A DNA stretch of 64,000 nucleotides from NCBI GenBank assembly GCA_015069615.1, contig SVIF01000007.1, forward strand, positions 1 through 64,000. Direction: 5' to 3'. Below are positions 32,901 through 41,475 of this stretch, piece after piece. This DNA is from Clostridiales bacterium. Its GTDB lineage: Bacteria; Bacillota; Clostridia; Christensenellales; Borkfalkiaceae. How positions within the stretch are numbered: the first letter of the stretch is position 1; each line of letters starts with the position of its first letter. A program made the translations under genes and the position numbers. Below the pieces are notes generated by a model. The model worked only from the letters and a program-made list of their open reading frames with translations, made no database searches and had not been told where the DNA came from.

Positions 32901-33135
32901 TGTACCTAGCGTAGCGCCCAGCACTATTCCTTCGGTTGTTCCCACTGCTACGCCTTCGGCTCAACCCAGCGCAGCACCCACGGTTGTCCCCACCCAAAAC
33001 CCCACCGTGCAACCTACCGTTGTGCCTACCACCGCAAAAAAGGGCGGATGTAGAAAGGCCACCGCACAAACCTTAGCTTTTCTTGCTTCGGTAATGGCTT
33101 TGGCTTCGGTAACGTTATTCGGCAAAAAACGTTAG
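29905..33135 (+). CDS. secreted SGNH/GDSL-type hydrolase with P-[S/T]-V-x repeat stalk and C-terminal hydrophobic anchor
   Basis: signal peptide; LRIVTLGDSITQG, GYGGTG, AFGMNDPGT, NHPNDYF blocks; repeat tract; C-term GGCRKATAQTLAFLASVMALASVTLFGKKR. Confidence 0.88.
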   Translation: MKKTHTLLLWILSCACALCLAVTPFTLTPKAKASTTLTGVPFQVENGALNSIVGEGIISTAQAFTNTGFTLETRLTVTTGATELYLGENLEYYLRISPLGSKSGISITKEDKRITVKYNTFTGCDFVEGEKVDVRLTYDDTNKKLAFAMKKSAEAEYTPLSAKVNYLNTNAISSGTPYTNPNVAANYILGYKTITEYDADLSTTRIGFGTQPDYAFTVESLSLTGKNLSFNEDFNELNSVVWRENTSPSITPAGELLLPRSSEVCLVAKKDLVSKNVALSLRMKVLTGTVDVCVGDNVITINPALKKIGNYDADISYGESFILTAYYRGKNLEITFNGEFLGMQEFIGSNPTFALKLNGVNASAAIDDFRAINASSFKGLLMADDFSYLCTANWQGVKKSDYDLYELLTPVWEGTYSYEEGVWPVGNADGTKAQTIPLLHPISQIIEVRMADNSKVFEEGKDYSLQNGKLYLPETTSIPVMTRAAYDAGMYINNGVGTHSDALFPVNQIKVTYMHGQSTTLAVPQNKSNLLPQTTQKLNNGEPLRIVTLGDSITQGASSSGNSDVAPYQDRWPFLLTEGLSAMYPNSDITLQSSGYGGTGAWDALGGHGGFENGNNISLLRDFVIPYHPDLLIIAFGMNDPGTDAFYYKAACWDPLVNGMKQLLPNTEIIIVSPMMSNVYQAGMGCLASMSDIYATYEENGIAFCDVSALHLSMMGMQRNAVEEKGGYNRYLLSQDENREYFKDYRDTTANNFNHPNDYFSRVYAQALLNTITTKRVATSDAVNTENTQLFAYYKNAPSIERGKTISRSGFSLLQTDENYRLIAGDTLSSISYDWNSAVGNTSITVTITAFSGLTTTVEIPITEPSVTPSTTPTLTPSVEPSAAPSVVPSTVPTVVPSVAPSVAPSVVPSIVPTVVPSVAPSVVPTVVPSVAPSVAPSVVPSVVPTVVPSVTPSVIPSVVPSVVPTVAPSVAPSVAPSVVPSIIPTVVPSVAPSVAPSVVPSVAPSTIPSVVPTATPSAQPSAAPTVVPTQNPTVQPTVVPTTAKKGGCRKATAQTLAFLASVMALASVTLFGKKR
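32581..32940 (+). repeat. degenerate 60-bp (20-aa) tandem repeats encoding P-[S/T]-V-x tetrapeptides
   Basis: units CCTACGGTTGTACCTAGCGTGGCGCCCAGCGTTGCGCCTTCGGTTGTTCCCAGTATTGTA recur every 60 bp. Confidence 0.9.
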
Positions 33136-33148
33136 TATGAGATTTAAA

Positions 33149-33180
33149 AGCAGGCATCTGATAAAGACGTCTGCTTTTTT
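33149..33180 (+). terminator. intrinsic terminator between the two SGNH paralogues
   Basis: AGCAGGC ... GTCTGCT TTTTT. Confidence 0.7.
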
Positions 33181-33318
33181 CTTTGCATAATTCTTTTTTC
33201 TTTTCTATTTTAGGATTATTATGAAAAAATAACATATTCGCTTTACTTTATTACAAAATATTGTTATAATGATTTTACGTATTCTATACGTACAATACCA
33301 TATAAAGGAGATTACGGC

Positions 33319-36300
33319 ATGACAAAACTCTCTTACCAACTCACCTTTTCCGTATTATCGGCGATACTTGCCATATGTGTTTTCCTTTGCTTACTGTTCA
33401 TTCCTAAGAATTCAGCAAAAGCAAGCACTACGGATTTAACCGGCGTTCCCTTTACCGTTTCGGACGGTTCTTTGACCACGACGGGCGGTGAAGGAATTAT
33501 TTCCACCGTTCAGGTCTTTTCCAACAACGGCTTCAATTTAACCGTTCGCCTTACGGTAACCGAAAGCGCTGCCGAACTGTATTTAGGGGAAAACCTAGAA
33601 TACTATTTGCGCGTTTCCCCCTTTGGTTCCGCCCCCGGCGTTTCCATTACGCAAAAGGATAAACGTTTGACCGCATATTACAACACCTTTACGGGTTGCA
33701 ATTACACACTAGGCGACGTAATTGATTTGAAAATAACTTACGCATCCAACAAGCTTTCTTTCGCAATGAAAAAAGCTTCGGATTCTTCCTTCGTTAACCT
33801 TTCCGCAAAGGTAAACGAAGAACAAAAGAACGTAATTTTCAGTAATAACGCACCCAACCAACATTCCATTTACACCTATCATGCGATTACCGATTGGGCG
33901 GCAAACCTTTCCACCACGCGTATCGGTATCGGTTGCGAAAAGGACCAAACGTTTAGCGTGCAATCCGTTTCCATGACGGGTACGGGCTTTACCGCGTTTA
34001 ACGAAGAATTTAACAGTTTAGACGCAAACATTTGGCGCAGCAACCAAAAGCCCTACACCACGAAAACGGGGGAATTCGTTATGCCCCGTTCTTCGGGCCT
34101 TGCGTTAACCACCAAAAAGGATGCCATTAAGAAAAATGCGGCGGTTTCCTTACGTATGAAAATTGATTCGGGCACGGCAACCCTTTCCTTTGGGGATAAC
34201 GCCTTTAAGATTGACCCCGCGCAAGGAAAATTCGGCGGATACAACGTTCCCATTTCTTACGGCGAATTCTTTACGGTTTTTGCGTATTACAGAAGCAACA
34301 ACTTGGAAATTTCGGTAAACAACGAATTCGTTGCTATGCCTGCTTTTAGCGGTACGAATTATCAGTTTACGGTGGCTTTAGACGACGTAAATTCTTCGGC
34401 CGCCATGGATTTCTTCCGCGCGTACGACAGTTCTACGGGCTCCGGCTTTGCCATTGCAGACGACTTCTCCTACTTCAACTACGAAAACTGGTCGGGTTAC
34501 GGAAAAGCGGATTACGACCTTGCAAAAATGTTGCAACCCGTTTGGGAAGGCAACACCGCTTACGAAGAAGGCGTTTGGCTTGTTGGTAATGCAAACGGCA
34601 CCAAAGCGCAAACGGTTGCCCTTCTTCACAAAATTTCCACCATTGTGGAAGTGAAAAAGGCAGACAACTCCGTAGTTTATACGGCCGGTAAGGATTATAG
34701 CATTTCCGCAGACGGCAAACTTGTAATTCCCGAAACCACCACCATGCCCGTTATGAACAAATCCGTTTACGATAACGGCGCGTTCGTATCTAATAACGTT
34801 GGTTATCACGCGGATAACGCTTGGGAAGTTAACCAAATTAAAGTTACTTACACCTTTACCCAAAAGACCGCTTTGAACGCTCCCCCGCTACAAACGGCAA
34901 ACCTACCCAAAACGACGAGCATTTTACAAAACGGTGGCGACTTAAAAATCGTAACCTTTGGGGATAGCATTACCGAAGGTTGCAGTGCTTCGGGGCACTT
35001 TGACGTTGCACCCTTTATGGATAGTTGGGCGTTTATGTTAAAAGACGCGCTTACCGCAATGTATCCTAACGTAAACGTTTCCTTACAAAACTCCGGCTTT
35101 GGCGGTACGGGCGCAGGATACGCGATCGGCGGACATGGCGGATTTGAAAACGTCGGCAATAACGCTTCTATGCGCGACTACGTTGTTCCCTACGATCCCG
35201 ATCTTATCATCCTTGCTTTTGGTATGAACGACTCCGGAACTTCCGCTTGGTATTATAAAGCAGCCTTCTACGATTACGTAATCAGCGGATTAAAATCTTT
35301 GGTTCCCAACGCGGAAATCCTTGTTCTTTCCCCCATGACCAGCAACGTATATCAATCTTCTATGGGTTGCTTAATCGGGATGTCCGACGTATTTGCTACG
35401 TATAAGGGAAACGGCGTTGCATTCTGTGATATTACCGCGTTGCATCTATCTATGATGGGTATGAACCGTGTTCCCGGGGCTTTGGAACAAAACTTCTACT
35501 CTTACACCTTAGAGCAAGATGCATCTAGAGAATATTACAAAGACTACCGTGATACTTCGGGCAACAACTACAACCACCCCAACGATTATTTCGCCCGCGT
35601 TTATGCGCAAGCAGTAATGCGTTGCCTTACGGATAAAACACTTGCCCTTTCTAACAACGTCAACAAAGCAAATCCCGTTGCGTATGCATACTATAAAAAC
35701 GGAACTTTCATTGAACGCGGCGCAACTTTAAGAAAATCCCACTTTACCATCGTGCAAATGGATAGCGTGGGCGCGTTAACCTCCATAGATTACGTAAATT
35801 CCGTATCCTACGATTGGGCTTCTGCGGAATACAGTGACGTGTTAGAAGTAACCGTTACCGCGCTTTCAGGAATGACGGACGTCGTTCGTATTCCCATCAA
35901 CAAACCCGAACCCGAACCTTCGGTAACCCCTTCTACAACTCCTTCGGTAGAACCTAGCGTTGTTCCTTCGGTTGTTCCTAGCGTAGCACCTAGCGTTGTA
36001 CCCTCGGTTGTTCCCAGCGTAGCACCTAGCGTTGTTCCCTCGGTTGTTCCCAGCGTAGCACCTAGCGTTGTTCCCTCGGTTGTTCCTAGCGTTGTACCTA
36101 GCGTTGTTCCCTCGGTTATTCCTAGCGTGGCACCTAGCGTTGTTCCCTCGGTTATTCCTAGCGTTGTACCTAGCGTTGTACCCTCGGTTGTTCCCAGCGT
36201 AGCACCTAGCGTTGTACCTTCGGTTGTACCTAGCGTTGTTCCTACGGTAGTGCCTACTGTAATTCCTAGTGTGGCACCTACCATTGTTCCCACGGTTGTT

Positions 36301-36879
36301 CCTAGCATTGTACCTTCGGTTGTACCTAGCGTTGCTCCTTCGGTTGTACCTAGCATTGTTCCTACGGTAGTGCCTACTGTAATTCCTAGTGTGGCACCTA
36401 CCATTGTACCCACGGTTGTACCTAGTGTGGCTCCTTCGGTTGCACCTAGCGTTGTACCTACGGTAGCTCCTAGTGTAACGCCTTCGGTAATTCCTAGTAT
36501 TGCACCTACGGTTGTGCCTAGTGTTGCACCTACGGTTGTTCCCAGTGTGGCTCCTTCGGTTGCACCCAGCGTTGTTCCCTCGGTTGTTCCCAGCGTGGTA
36601 CCCACCGTTGTTCCTACGGTAGCACCCAGTGTTGCTCCTACGCTTATTCCTAGCGTGGCACCCAGTGTAGCACCCACGGTTGTTCCCACTGCTACCCCTT
36701 CAACTCAACCCAGTTTGGCACCCACGGTTGTTCCCACCGAAAACCCCACAATTCAGCCCACCGTTTCTGCCACCCCTGCTAAATCGGGTGGTTGCAGAAA
36801 AGCAACCGCGCAAACCTTAGCATTCCTTGCTTCGGTTATGGCCCTTGCTTCGGTAATGCTGTTTGGCAAAAAACGCTAA
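33319..36879 (+). CDS. secreted SGNH/GDSL-type hydrolase paralogue with long P-[S/T]-V-x repeat stalk and C-terminal hydrophobic anchor
   Basis: signal peptide; LKIVTFGDSITEG, GFGGTG, AFGMNDSGT, NHPNDYF; repeat tract; C-term GGCRKATAQTLAFLASVMALASVMLFGKKR. Confidence 0.88.
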   Translation: MTKLSYQLTFSVLSAILAICVFLCLLFIPKNSAKASTTDLTGVPFTVSDGSLTTTGGEGIISTVQVFSNNGFNLTVRLTVTESAAELYLGENLEYYLRVSPFGSAPGVSITQKDKRLTAYYNTFTGCNYTLGDVIDLKITYASNKLSFAMKKASDSSFVNLSAKVNEEQKNVIFSNNAPNQHSIYTYHAITDWAANLSTTRIGIGCEKDQTFSVQSVSMTGTGFTAFNEEFNSLDANIWRSNQKPYTTKTGEFVMPRSSGLALTTKKDAIKKNAAVSLRMKIDSGTATLSFGDNAFKIDPAQGKFGGYNVPISYGEFFTVFAYYRSNNLEISVNNEFVAMPAFSGTNYQFTVALDDVNSSAAMDFFRAYDSSTGSGFAIADDFSYFNYENWSGYGKADYDLAKMLQPVWEGNTAYEEGVWLVGNANGTKAQTVALLHKISTIVEVKKADNSVVYTAGKDYSISADGKLVIPETTTMPVMNKSVYDNGAFVSNNVGYHADNAWEVNQIKVTYTFTQKTALNAPPLQTANLPKTTSILQNGGDLKIVTFGDSITEGCSASGHFDVAPFMDSWAFMLKDALTAMYPNVNVSLQNSGFGGTGAGYAIGGHGGFENVGNNASMRDYVVPYDPDLIILAFGMNDSGTSAWYYKAAFYDYVISGLKSLVPNAEILVLSPMTSNVYQSSMGCLIGMSDVFATYKGNGVAFCDITALHLSMMGMNRVPGALEQNFYSYTLEQDASREYYKDYRDTSGNNYNHPNDYFARVYAQAVMRCLTDKTLALSNNVNKANPVAYAYYKNGTFIERGATLRKSHFTIVQMDSVGALTSIDYVNSVSYDWASAEYSDVLEVTVTALSGMTDVVRIPINKPEPEPSVTPSTTPSVEPSVVPSVVPSVAPSVVPSVVPSVAPSVVPSVVPSVAPSVVPSVVPSVVPSVVPSVIPSVAPSVVPSVIPSVVPSVVPSVVPSVAPSVVPSVVPSVVPTVVPTVIPSVAPTIVPTVVPSIVPSVVPSVAPSVVPSIVPTVVPTVIPSVAPTIVPTVVPSVAPSVAPSVVPTVAPSVTPSVIPSIAPTVVPSVAPTVVPSVAPSVAPSVVPSVVPSVVPTVVPTVAPSVAPTLIPSVAPSVAPTVVPTATPSTQPSLAPTVVPTENPTIQPTVSATPAKSGGCRKATAQTLAFLASVMALASVMLFGKKR
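35920..36750 (+). repeat. tandem repeats encoding P-[S/T]-V-x; 36-bp unit early, 120-bp duplication later
   Basis: 36-bp unit CCTAGCGTTGTTCCCTCGGTTGTTCCCAGCGTAGCA repeated near 35.95-36.1 kb; 36241-36300 nearly identical to 36361-36420. Confidence 0.9.
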
Positions 36880-36905
36880 GCGTTAAAACAAAAATTCACG
36901 TAAAA

Positions 36906-36937
36906 ACGGCTTTCCCAAAAAGGAAAGCCGTTTTTCT
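36906..36937. terminator. bidirectional intrinsic terminator
   Basis: ACGGCTTTCC CAAAA AGGAAAGCCGT TTTTC with A-run on the left. Confidence 0.85.
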
Positions 36938-36956
36938 ATTCAAATGCAAACAAAAA

Positions 36957-37535
36957 TTAAACGTTTAACTCATCTAAAGTCAAAGTAAACCCGGGGATAA
37001 AATGTTTCATAAAATAATCTACCGCGCGGTTTTTATATCCCTTTAATTCCTTTTCAATGCTTTGCTTAGCGCGGGCAAATTCCTGATTTCCTGTTTTCAT
37101 TTCTTCCAAGCATTTGCAGTACGCCGAAAGTTTATCCGCATATTTCATATATACGTGTTCAGCGCAAGTTTCGTCGGGAAGAAGATACGGGGTAAACGCG
37201 GACTTTAATTCTTCGGGAAGCATATCCGCAGTTTTTTGCGTTGCTGCGCGTTCCATTTCCTTATAGGCGGAAGTGATTTTTTCGTTATAATACTTGATGG
37301 GCGTGGGTAAATCCCCCGTAATTACTTCTCCCATTTCGTGATAAAGTGCAATCATCACCCCTTTTTCCACGTTTAAATTCCCGCCGAACAGGGTGTTTTC
37401 AATCACGCAAAGGGCGTGAGTAAACACTGCTACCTGCTGGGTGTGTTCCATTACGTTTTCTTCTTCACTGCTGCGCATTAAAGCCCAACGGCGAATATGG
37501 CGCATTCGCGATTGTAAGGCAAAAAAGTTATTCAT
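36957..37535 (-). CDS. HD-domain 5'-deoxynucleotidase, YfbR-like
   Basis: MNNFFALQSRMRHIRRWALMRSSEEENVMEHTQQVAVFTH, ALYHEMGEVITGDLPTPIKYYN. Confidence 0.88.
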   Translation of the reverse strand: MNNFFALQSRMRHIRRWALMRSSEEENVMEHTQQVAVFTHALCVIENTLFGGNLNVEKGVMIALYHEMGEVITGDLPTPIKYYNEKITSAYKEMERAATQKTADMLPEELKSAFTPYLLPDETCAEHVYMKYADKLSAYCKCLEEMKTGNQEFARAKQSIEKELKGYKNRAVDYFMKHFIPGFTLTLDELNV

Positions 37536-37647
37536 TGCGATACTTCTTCCTTTTTTCAATTTTTTCAAATTATATCATACTTTTTAAGAAAAAACAATTG
37601 ACTTTTCTATTTTTTTTGCGTATACTGTAAATAATTTCATAATATCG

Positions 37648-37722
37648 TCGCTGGGGGTGCCACGCAAGTGGCTGAGATTATACCCTTTGAACCTGTTGGG
37701 ATTATCCCCGAAAGGAAATGCA
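37648..37722 (+). promoter_or_regulatory. TPP riboswitch (THI element)
   Basis: GGGGGTGCC..GTGGCTGAGATTATACCCTTTGAACCTGTTGGGATTATCCCCGAAAGGAAATGC; conserved CUGAGA and ACCCUUUGAACCUG; upstream of thiT. Confidence 0.93.
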
Positions 37723-37733
37723 AAGAAATTACC

Positions 37734-37790
37734 CCGCACTATTTTTAGTTGCGGTTTTTTATGCGGATTTCCTTTCCGCATAATTTTTTT
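37734..37790 (+). terminator. riboswitch expression platform, two terminator-like hairpins
   Basis: CCGCACT-ATTTTT-AGTTGCGG-TTTTTT and ATGCGGA-TTTCCTT-TCCGCAT-AATTTTTTTT. Confidence 0.75.
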
Positions 37791-37838
37791 TCGTGCGGAA
37801 AGCCGCGCCCAAAAAGGCGGCGAAAAGGAGTGTGTTTT

Positions 37839-38543
37839 ATGTTTCCCTATTCCCTTTTAACGGTTTCCGAAGCTACCACCGAAACGGTAACTACGATTTC
37901 CGTAATTGCTATCGCCGTACTTTGCGTTGTTGTGTTTTTACTGGCTATTTTCCGCAAAAACGTAACTTCTACAAAAAAAATGGTGTATGCGGCGCTTAGC
38001 GTTGCCCTTTCCTTCGTACTTTCGTACGTGAAAGTTTCCCCCGTTACCTACGGGGGTAGCATTACGCTTGCATCCTTCGTTCCCATTTTGCTGTATGCAT
38101 ATGCGTTTGGATTTACCAGCGGGCTTGTTACGGGGTTCGTTTACGGCATTTTGCAGTTCGTTCAATCCCCCTACATCTTAACCCCCGTTACCTTTTTATT
38201 AGATTACGCGTTGGCGTTTATCGGCATTGCTTTTGCTGGCATTTTTGGTAATATGCAACGAAAAAAAGAACAAGCAGGACAAACAACGAATGAATTACTA
38301 AGCATTTCCCTTGCTTGCGTATGCGCATATGCTTGGCGATTTTTAATGCATTTTGGTTCGGGTGTTATCTACTTTGATTTGGGTGCAGTTTGGGCAAACC
38401 TTCCCGCAAACAGCGCGGTTGCTTACAGTTTACTTTACCAAGTGGTATATCTTGTTCCCGACTTTATCATTTGCCTTGCCGTATGTTTGCTTTTAGTAAA
38501 ACGTGGTATTATTTCCCGCTTAATTGAACAAATGCGAAAATAA
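37839..38543 (+). CDS. thiT: energy-coupled thiamine transporter ThiT
   Basis: ECF S-component: MVYAALSVALSFVLSYVKVSPVTYGGSITLASFVPILLYAYAFGFTSGLVTGFVYGILQFVQSPYIL; AAAAGGAG SD. Confidence 0.92.
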   Translation: MFPYSLLTVSEATTETVTTISVIAIAVLCVVVFLLAIFRKNVTSTKKMVYAALSVALSFVLSYVKVSPVTYGGSITLASFVPILLYAYAFGFTSGLVTGFVYGILQFVQSPYILTPVTFLLDYALAFIGIAFAGIFGNMQRKKEQAGQTTNELLSISLACVCAYAWRFLMHFGSGVIYFDLGAVWANLPANSAVAYSLLYQVVYLVPDFIICLAVCLLLVKRGIISRLIEQMRK

Positions 38544-38568
38544 TCCGCTGTTTTCATAATAAAAACTA

Positions 38569-38603
38569 AGCCCCCTCCGGGATAATACGGCGGGGGCTTT
38601 TTT
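38569..38603. terminator. intrinsic terminator
   Basis: AAGCCCCCTCCG..CGGCGGGGGCTT TTTTA. Confidence 0.75.
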
Positions 38604-38613
38604 ATACTATAAT

Positions 38614-39294
38614 TTATTCTTGAGATGGTTCGTCATCTAAAAGATATTCGGTTACGGCAGATTCTTCTTTTAATTCTTCTTGCTGTTTTTTCCTGTTTTT
38701 AAACGGGTGCAATATTCTATTTACTACGTTCGCAGTCTTGGAAACTCCCTTCACAATAGAAACGGCAGTATTTGCAACCTTTTCCACAGATTGCTTTGCT
38801 TTTTGCACTTCCTCACTTTTCCAGTCGGTAATTACGCTTTCTACAATTAAATCTTTATGTACTTCTAAAAGATTGCAAATTAGTTCAAAAATCACTTGCA
38901 ACACCCAGACGATAACGGTGATGGTTGCCAAAATGATACTGATAGGCGTTGCCGCTTGCGGTTCAATAGCCATGCCGTAAAGAAGAATACCAAGGGATAC
39001 CGCACGCACTAAAATTCTTAGCCAGTGGTATATTCTTCTTACCACCTTTTTGGCGGATTGCATGGCCTTTCCTTGTAGTTTAACAGAAAACACGAAAAAT
39101 ACGTAATAGATAAATGTTACGCTTGCTAAAGCAACGTTCACCCAAAAATTCCCAACCTTTGCAATAAACAGATACGCTAAATACGCAAACGTGAAAAACA
39201 GTGAAACGTATTTTATGGTTTTATATATCGCCTTAAAATCGTTAATCGTGGTGGTTAATGCACTTTTTGTGTTCGGAAAATAACGATCAATCAT
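38614..39294 (-). CDS. hypothetical membrane protein
   Basis: ORF with several hydrophobic segments and charged C-terminus; no recognised family. Confidence 0.7.
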   Translation of the reverse strand: MIDRYFPNTKSALTTTINDFKAIYKTIKYVSLFFTFAYLAYLFIAKVGNFWVNVALASVTFIYYVFFVFSVKLQGKAMQSAKKVVRRIYHWLRILVRAVSLGILLYGMAIEPQAATPISIILATITVIVWVLQVIFELICNLLEVHKDLIVESVITDWKSEEVQKAKQSVEKVANTAVSIVKGVSKTANVVNRILHPFKNRKKQQEELKEESAVTEYLLDDEPSQE

Positions 39295-39485
39295 TTTACT
39301 TCCTCTCCTTGTTTTAATTTCCTAAAACAGCCTTTGTTTTTTTCGCGAGAAGTTATAAAATAATCATATCATACATCCAAAGAAAAAGCAAGTAGTTTTT
39401 TTAAAAGCAAGCGTTTCTTTCATAAGCACTAAAAAAATAAGCGCGACAACTTACCGTTGCCGCGCTAAAATTTATTTGCCGTAAA

Positions 39486-39632
39486 TTAGTCTTCGTAATG
39501 ACACTGCGAACAAGACGTAGGAGGAAACGTATCGCCTTCGTTTAAATAAACGCGGTTTACTTCCCTACCGTTTTCGTTTACGACTTTGTAACTGCCCGTT
39601 TTGGGGGCTGTTTCGCCACTGTTATATCTCAT
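39486..39632 (-). CDS. small YjzC-like protein
   Basis: MRYNSGETAPKTGSYKVVNENGREVNRVYLNEGDTFPPTSCSQCHYED; GGAGG upstream of ATG. Confidence 0.65.
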   Translation of the reverse strand: MRYNSGETAPKTGSYKVVNENGREVNRVYLNEGDTFPPTSCSQCHYED

Positions 39633-39721
39633 AACTATACCTCCGTTAACGCCTATAGTATGTGCCGCGGAAGAAAAAGTATACCTTACGTATATATTTT
39701 TTTTGCAAAAAAATTTGGGTT

Positions 39722-41473
39722 TCATTCTACCGTTACCGATTTGGCTAAATTTCGGGGCCGGTCAGGATTTCTTCCCATAAGCACCGCCGTATGATACGCC
39801 AAAAACTGTAAAGGCACGGATAACAAAAGGGGTGCCAAATGGGGGGAACTTGGGGGTAGAAGCAAACATTTTTCCACCCCCAAAACACCCGAGTACTTTT
39901 CATACTGCGTAATCAAAAATACCTTTGCCCCCCTACACGATACTTCGTGAAGGGCATTCAGAGTTTTTTCGGCTAGGCGAGGCTGGGTAAGACACACGAT
40001 AACGGGCGTGCCTTTTTCTATTAGTGCAAGGGTTCCGTGTTTCAATTCCCCCGCGGCATATCCATCCGAAAACAAATATGAAACCTCTTTTAGTTTTAAA
40101 CTACCTTCTAGTGCCAAGGGATAGTCTAAATCTCGCCCTAAAAAAAATACGGACTTTTGCCCTTGCAACTCTCTAGCAATTTCTTTCGTTTCGCTTTCTA
40201 ATTGCAAGGTTTTGGTTAACAGTTTCGGAAGGGTGATGAATTCCCCCCTTTCGCCCGAAAGCGCTTGAACGATAAACGTAAACGCCGCAAGTTGGGAAGT
40301 GAAACTTTTGGTTGCCGCCACCCCGATTTCAGGCCCGGCCCCCGTTAAAAGCGTGATATCCGCAAACGCCGTAACCGAAGAACGGGGAGTGTTAGTGATG
40401 ACAATGAGTTTTTTATGACCTTGCTTTTTCAGCGATTGCAGTAACCGCAACGTATCTGCCGTTTCCCCGCTTTGGGTTATAGCAATACATACGCAAGATT
40501 TTTCCACCTTTTCCCCCGAATACCTTAATTCCGAAGCAACTTCCGCTTGCGTAGGAATTTTTAAAGCGCGGGATAATAGATATTTGCCGAAAACCGCCGC
40601 ATGAAACGCCGTTCCACAACCCGTAAGAAGAACGCGCGTTGCGTTAGAAAAAACGCGTTTTAGGGCAATTTCTTGCCCGCGCAACAAAGTAAGAGTATTG
40701 TTTACGGCATTGGGCACTTCCCCTATTTCTTTACGCATAAAATGCGCGTACCCCCGTTTTTCGTGGCAAGACGCGTTTTCGTTTACCGAATACAACTTAG
40801 GGAAAACTTCCGTTTCCCCATGGTAAAAAGAAATGCCGCCCATATGAACCCACACAAAATCCCCTTCGTTTAAAGGGGTATACTGATACGCTTTTCCGTA
40901 TAGGGCGGGAACGTCGCTACTGATAAACGTTTCTTCCTTTCCAAGCCCTATAATTAATGGGCTGTTTTTTCGGGTGCAAACGATACTGCCCTTATCCCTA
41001 TCCGAAAGCGCAACAATTGCGTACGAACCCGTTAAACGCTCGACGGTTTTTCTTAGAGCGGTAAGCAAAGGGTATTCGCGATAAAAATGCAGTAGCATTA
41101 CGATAACTTCGCTATCCGTTTGCGATTGAAAAACGTAACCCTTGGCAGTGAGCTCCCGTTTTAATTCAGCATAATTTTCTATAATTCCGTTATGTACTAC
41201 GGTATACCCGCCGTAACTAAAGGGATGTGCGTTATTAACGCTTACTTCCCCGTGGGTTGCCCAACGGGTATGCCCAACGCCAACTTTACCCCTTAAACTT
41301 GCCACGCCCGCTATTTCCGAAATAGCACCAACACCCTTTTTAATTTGCGTTCCGTAATCATTTTGCACGGCAACACCTGCCGAATCGTAGCCGCGATAGG
41401 TTAACGCCTGTAATCCTTGGACAATCTCTTTTGCCGCAGATTTACCACCCACGTATCCAAATATTCCACACAC
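39722..41473 (-). CDS. glmS: glutamine-fructose-6-phosphate aminotransferase (isomerizing)
   Basis: GTG start giving (V/M)CGIFGYVGG; HTRWATHGEVSVNNAHPF; SGETADTLRLLQ; C-term NPDRPRNLAKSVTVE. Confidence 0.95.
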   Translation of the reverse strand: MCGIFGYVGGKSAAKEIVQGLQALTYRGYDSAGVAVQNDYGTQIKKGVGAISEIAGVASLRGKVGVGHTRWATHGEVSVNNAHPFSYGGYTVVHNGIIENYAELKRELTAKGYVFQSQTDSEVIVMLLHFYREYPLLTALRKTVERLTGSYAIVALSDRDKGSIVCTRKNSPLIIGLGKEETFISSDVPALYGKAYQYTPLNEGDFVWVHMGGISFYHGETEVFPKLYSVNENASCHEKRGYAHFMRKEIGEVPNAVNNTLTLLRGQEIALKRVFSNATRVLLTGCGTAFHAAVFGKYLLSRALKIPTQAEVASELRYSGEKVEKSCVCIAITQSGETADTLRLLQSLKKQGHKKLIVITNTPRSSVTAFADITLLTGAGPEIGVAATKSFTSQLAAFTFIVQALSGERGEFITLPKLLTKTLQLESETKEIARELQGQKSVFFLGRDLDYPLALEGSLKLKEVSYLFSDGYAAGELKHGTLALIEKGTPVIVCLTQPRLAEKTLNALHEVSCRGAKVFLITQYEKYSGVLGVEKCLLLPPSSPHLAPLLLSVPLQFLAYHTAVLMGRNPDRPRNLAKSVTVE

Positions 41474-41475
41474 GG

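Noticed and set aside
32400-33069. Long minus-strand and alternate-frame ORFs (TTLGATLGTTEG..., NNRRRNAGRHARYNRR...) across the repeat tract
   Set aside because: Shadow ORFs created by the 12-bp-multiple repeats of the plus-strand gene; the same happens at 35808-36689. The plus-strand ORF has a signal peptide, domains and promoter.
32581-36750. Possible CRISPR array
   Set aside because: Repeats are contiguous in-frame coding repeats with no unique spacers and no cas genes.
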